Positions 5,176 through 6,715 of a DNA stretch of 6,715 nt are shown one piece after another. The stretch's first letter is position 1, and each line of letters begins with the position of its first letter. A program made the translations under genes and the position numbers. This DNA is from CANHBY01 sp031376995 (GTDB lineage Bacteria; Pseudomonadota; Gammaproteobacteria; Burkholderiales; Burkholderiaceae_C). The stretch covers positions 1-6,715 of the forward strand of contig JANMEO010000064.1 of assembly GCA_031376995.1 (NCBI GenBank), written 5' to 3'. Under the pieces are notes generated by a model. That model was not told the DNA's origin. It searched no databases and saw only the letters and a program-made list of their open reading frames with translations.

Positions 5176-6417
5176 GCCGTGATCATCGGTGCCGGTGCGG
5201 CCGGTTTGTTTTGTGCGGGCATGGCGGGGCAGCTGGGGGTGCGGGTGTTGCTCATTGAGCATGCTGACAAGGTGGCAGAAAAAATACGCATCTCGGGCGG
5301 AGGGCGTTGCAACTTCACCAACCTTGACACCTCGCCCGCACAGTTTCTTTCAGCCAACCCGCACTTTTGCCGCTCAGCATTGGCGCGCTATACCCCGCAA
5401 GACTTCCTTGCGCTGCTGCAACGCCACCATATTGCCTGGTTTGAAAAGCACAAAGGGCAGTTGTTTTGCGAGCGCAGCGCTGAGGACATCATCAACCTGC
5501 TGCTCAATGAATGCGCACAAGGTGGCGTCGAGCGATGGCAGCCTTGCACCGTGCAGGCCGTGCAGCCAAGGTCGGTGGGCGGGTTCGATCTTGAGACCGA
5601 TCGCGGCCGGGTGCAGGCCGCTCGCTTGGTGATTGCCACCGGCGGGTTGTCGATCCCTAAAATTGGCGCCACCGACTTTGGCCACCGCCTGGCCAAACAG
5701 TTGGGGCACCGCCTGCAAGACACCCGACCCGCGCTGGTGCCCCTGACCTTTGATGCCGCCTCATGGAGCCCCTTTGCGCCTTTGGCAGGCCTCTCACTGC
5801 CGGTCAGCGTGAGCACGAGCAAGGGCCCGCAAAGGGGCCAATTTCTTGAAGATCTGCTGTTCACCCATCGCGGCCTCAGTGGCCCTGCGGTGCTGCAAAT
5901 ATCGAGCTATTGGCAAACGGGTGACCCCCTGCACATCAACCTGGCGCCGGGTGCTCACCTGGGTGAGAGCCTGCTACAAGCCAAGGCCCACTCCAAGCGC
6001 AAATTGACCAACGAACTGGCCACCCTGCTGCCGAGTCGGCTGTCACAGGCTTGGCTTGACCAGCACCCAGGCTTGGGAGACAAGCTCATGCCCGATCTTC
6101 GCGACAAAGACTTGCAGCAACTGGCCACCAGCCTGCAAAACTGGCAGCTCACGCCACAAGGCACCGAGGGCTATCGCAAGGCCGAAGTTACGGCAGGGGG
6201 CGTTGACACCAAAGAAGTCAGCTCGCAAACCCTTGAAAGCCAACGCGTGCCGGGCTTGTACTTCATTGGTGAGGTGTTAGATGTCACAGGGTGGCTAGGG
6301 GGCTATAACTTTCAGTGGGCTTGGGCCAGCGGTGCAGCATGCGCCAGGGCACTGGCAGCGACACGCACCAACCTGCCCGGACAGAATGAATCCGCATCAA
6401 GCACTGGCGCGGCGTGA
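5161..6417 (+). CDS. NAD(P)/FAD-dependent oxidoreductase, HI0933/YhiN (BaiN-like) family
   Basis: A 418-residue flavoprotein, normal family length. Residues 5-33 form an FAD-binding Rossmann fold with GAGAAG (10-15) and E33 (in LIEH) ending the second strand. ISGGGRCNFTN (44-54) is the family signature. A second nucleotide-contact block is ATGGLSIPKIGATDFG (159-174). LFTHRGLSGPAVLQIS (233-248), AEVTAGGV (341-348) and the C-terminal FAD block GLYFIGEVLDVTGWLGGYNF (365-384) are also characteristic. Family members include E. coli YhiN and clostridial BaiN of bile-acid metabolism; the physiological substrate in proteobacteria is not established, so no gene symbol is given. ATG 5161 places HCYDAVIIGAG at the N-terminus as in relatives, with GAGAG 7 nt upstream. 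GTG 5122 in frame would add 13 residues and lacks a ribosome binding site. The tail from about residue 402 is low-complexity and overlaps the convergent ctaA gene by 21 bp. Confidence 0.93.
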   Translation: MHCYDAVIIGAGAAGLFCAGMAGQLGVRVLLIEHADKVAEKIRISGGGRCNFTNLDTSPAQFLSANPHFCRSALARYTPQDFLALLQRHHIAWFEKHKGQLFCERSAEDIINLLLNECAQGGVERWQPCTVQAVQPRSVGGFDLETDRGRVQAARLVIATGGLSIPKIGATDFGHRLAKQLGHRLQDTRPALVPLTFDAASWSPFAPLAGLSLPVSVSTSKGPQRGQFLEDLLFTHRGLSGPAVLQISSYWQTGDPLHINLAPGAHLGESLLQAKAHSKRKLTNELATLLPSRLSQAWLDQHPGLGDKLMPDLRDKDLQQLATSLQNWQLTPQGTEGYRKAEVTAGGVDTKEVSSQTLESQRVPGLYFIGEVLDVTGWLGGYNFQWAWASGAACARALAATRTNLPGQNESASSTGAA

Positions 6418-6715
6418 TCGACACCACAACACTGTCAACAAAATCATCAACGCCGCAGCGCCTATGGTGTGGGCCAGGGCAGCCAACAGCGGCCAACCCA
6501 GAACCACATTACTCAAGCCGCTGAGCAGTTGCCAAAGGGCCACCCCGCACAAAGCCCAAGCCCATGGGCGACGAGCACGATCTGGGTGACGCCCCAACAC
6601 CATGGCCAACACCAGCAAAGCCGGTAAGACCACCACAGCCCCCCACCGATGAACCATGTGAATGGCCGTGAGCCCAGGCACAGACAAATACCCCCCATCC
6701 CCCGTACGCCCCAAT
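6397..6715 (-). CDS. ctaA: Heme A synthase (COX15/CtaA family), C-terminal part (5' end cut by window)
   Basis: CtaA/COX15 oxidises the methyl group of heme O to make heme A for aa3-type cytochrome oxidase, in the inner membrane. The last 105 residues are visible. They begin with a loop ending in GLTAIHMVHR, whose His residues are a family signature for heme binding, then a hydrophobic helix (about 26-41). A second helix ends in LLSGLSNVVLGWPL, strongly typical of proteobacterial COX15, and a third contains the conserved His of LAHTIGAAAL. The protein ends in a basic tail, CRSRRASA, consistent with a cytoplasmic C-terminus. The TTG codon at the right edge is most likely internal; the full protein should be more than 300 residues and continues beyond the window. 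Its TGA stop (6397-6399) lies inside the flavoprotein coding sequence, so the genes overlap tail to tail. Confidence 0.9.
   Translation of the reverse strand, partial: LGRTGDGGYLSVPGLTAIHMVHRWGAVVVLPALLVLAMVLGRHPDRARRPWAWALCGVALWQLLSGLSNVVLGWPLLAALAHTIGAAALMILLTVLWCRSRRASA

Noticed and set aside
5189..5864. Other-frame open frames within the flavoprotein gene, both strands
   Set aside because: They are shadows of a well-supported flavoprotein gene in high-G+C DNA, with no family resemblance.

Overview
The window looks like a chromosomal segment of a betaproteobacterium, most likely Burkholderiales/Comamonadaceae (Rhodoferax/Limnohabitans-like). This rests on the G+C-rich coding sequence, the style of the RibF, QueA, Tgt and CtaA proteins, and a methyl-accepting chemotaxis protein ending in a SVSVFKL-type tail. 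The genus assignment is an inference. I see no tRNA, rRNA, CRISPR array, insertion sequence or phage gene.

Layout. Positions 1-375 (+) hold the C-terminal riboflavin kinase part of ribF, cut by the left edge. queA (453-1502, +) and tgt (1554-2681, +) follow; they encode the last and first tRNA-acting steps of queuosine synthesis and probably share a transcript. tgt converges on a two-gene minus-strand unit. That unit is transcribed from about 4.85 kb leftward: a small secreted Cache-domain protein (4309-4794), then a four-helix-bundle methyl-accepting chemotaxis protein (2723-4294), 14 bp apart. Next is a 366-bp gap (4795-5160) whose middle is A+T-rich. A BaiN/YhiN-type FAD flavoprotein gene follows on the plus strand (5161-6417). 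Its 3' end overlaps by 21 bp the 3' end of a minus-strand heme A synthase gene (ctaA/COX15) cut by the right edge.

How the genes relate. ribF, queA, tgt, the flavoprotein and ctaA are ordinary housekeeping or cofactor genes. The Cache-MCP pair is the one clear accessory module. The Cache domain, normally fused into receptors as the ligand sensor, is here a free periplasmic protein encoded directly ahead of a receptor that has only a helical-bundle periplasmic domain. This suggests a two-part sensor, which is an inference.

The most unusual sequence feature is in the gap before the flavoprotein. A 54-bp in-frame, 78%-identical copy of the gene's 5' end lies 111 bp upstream of it, with the start codon changed to AAG and an in-frame stop between the copies. 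I found no strong evidence for a wholly new system.
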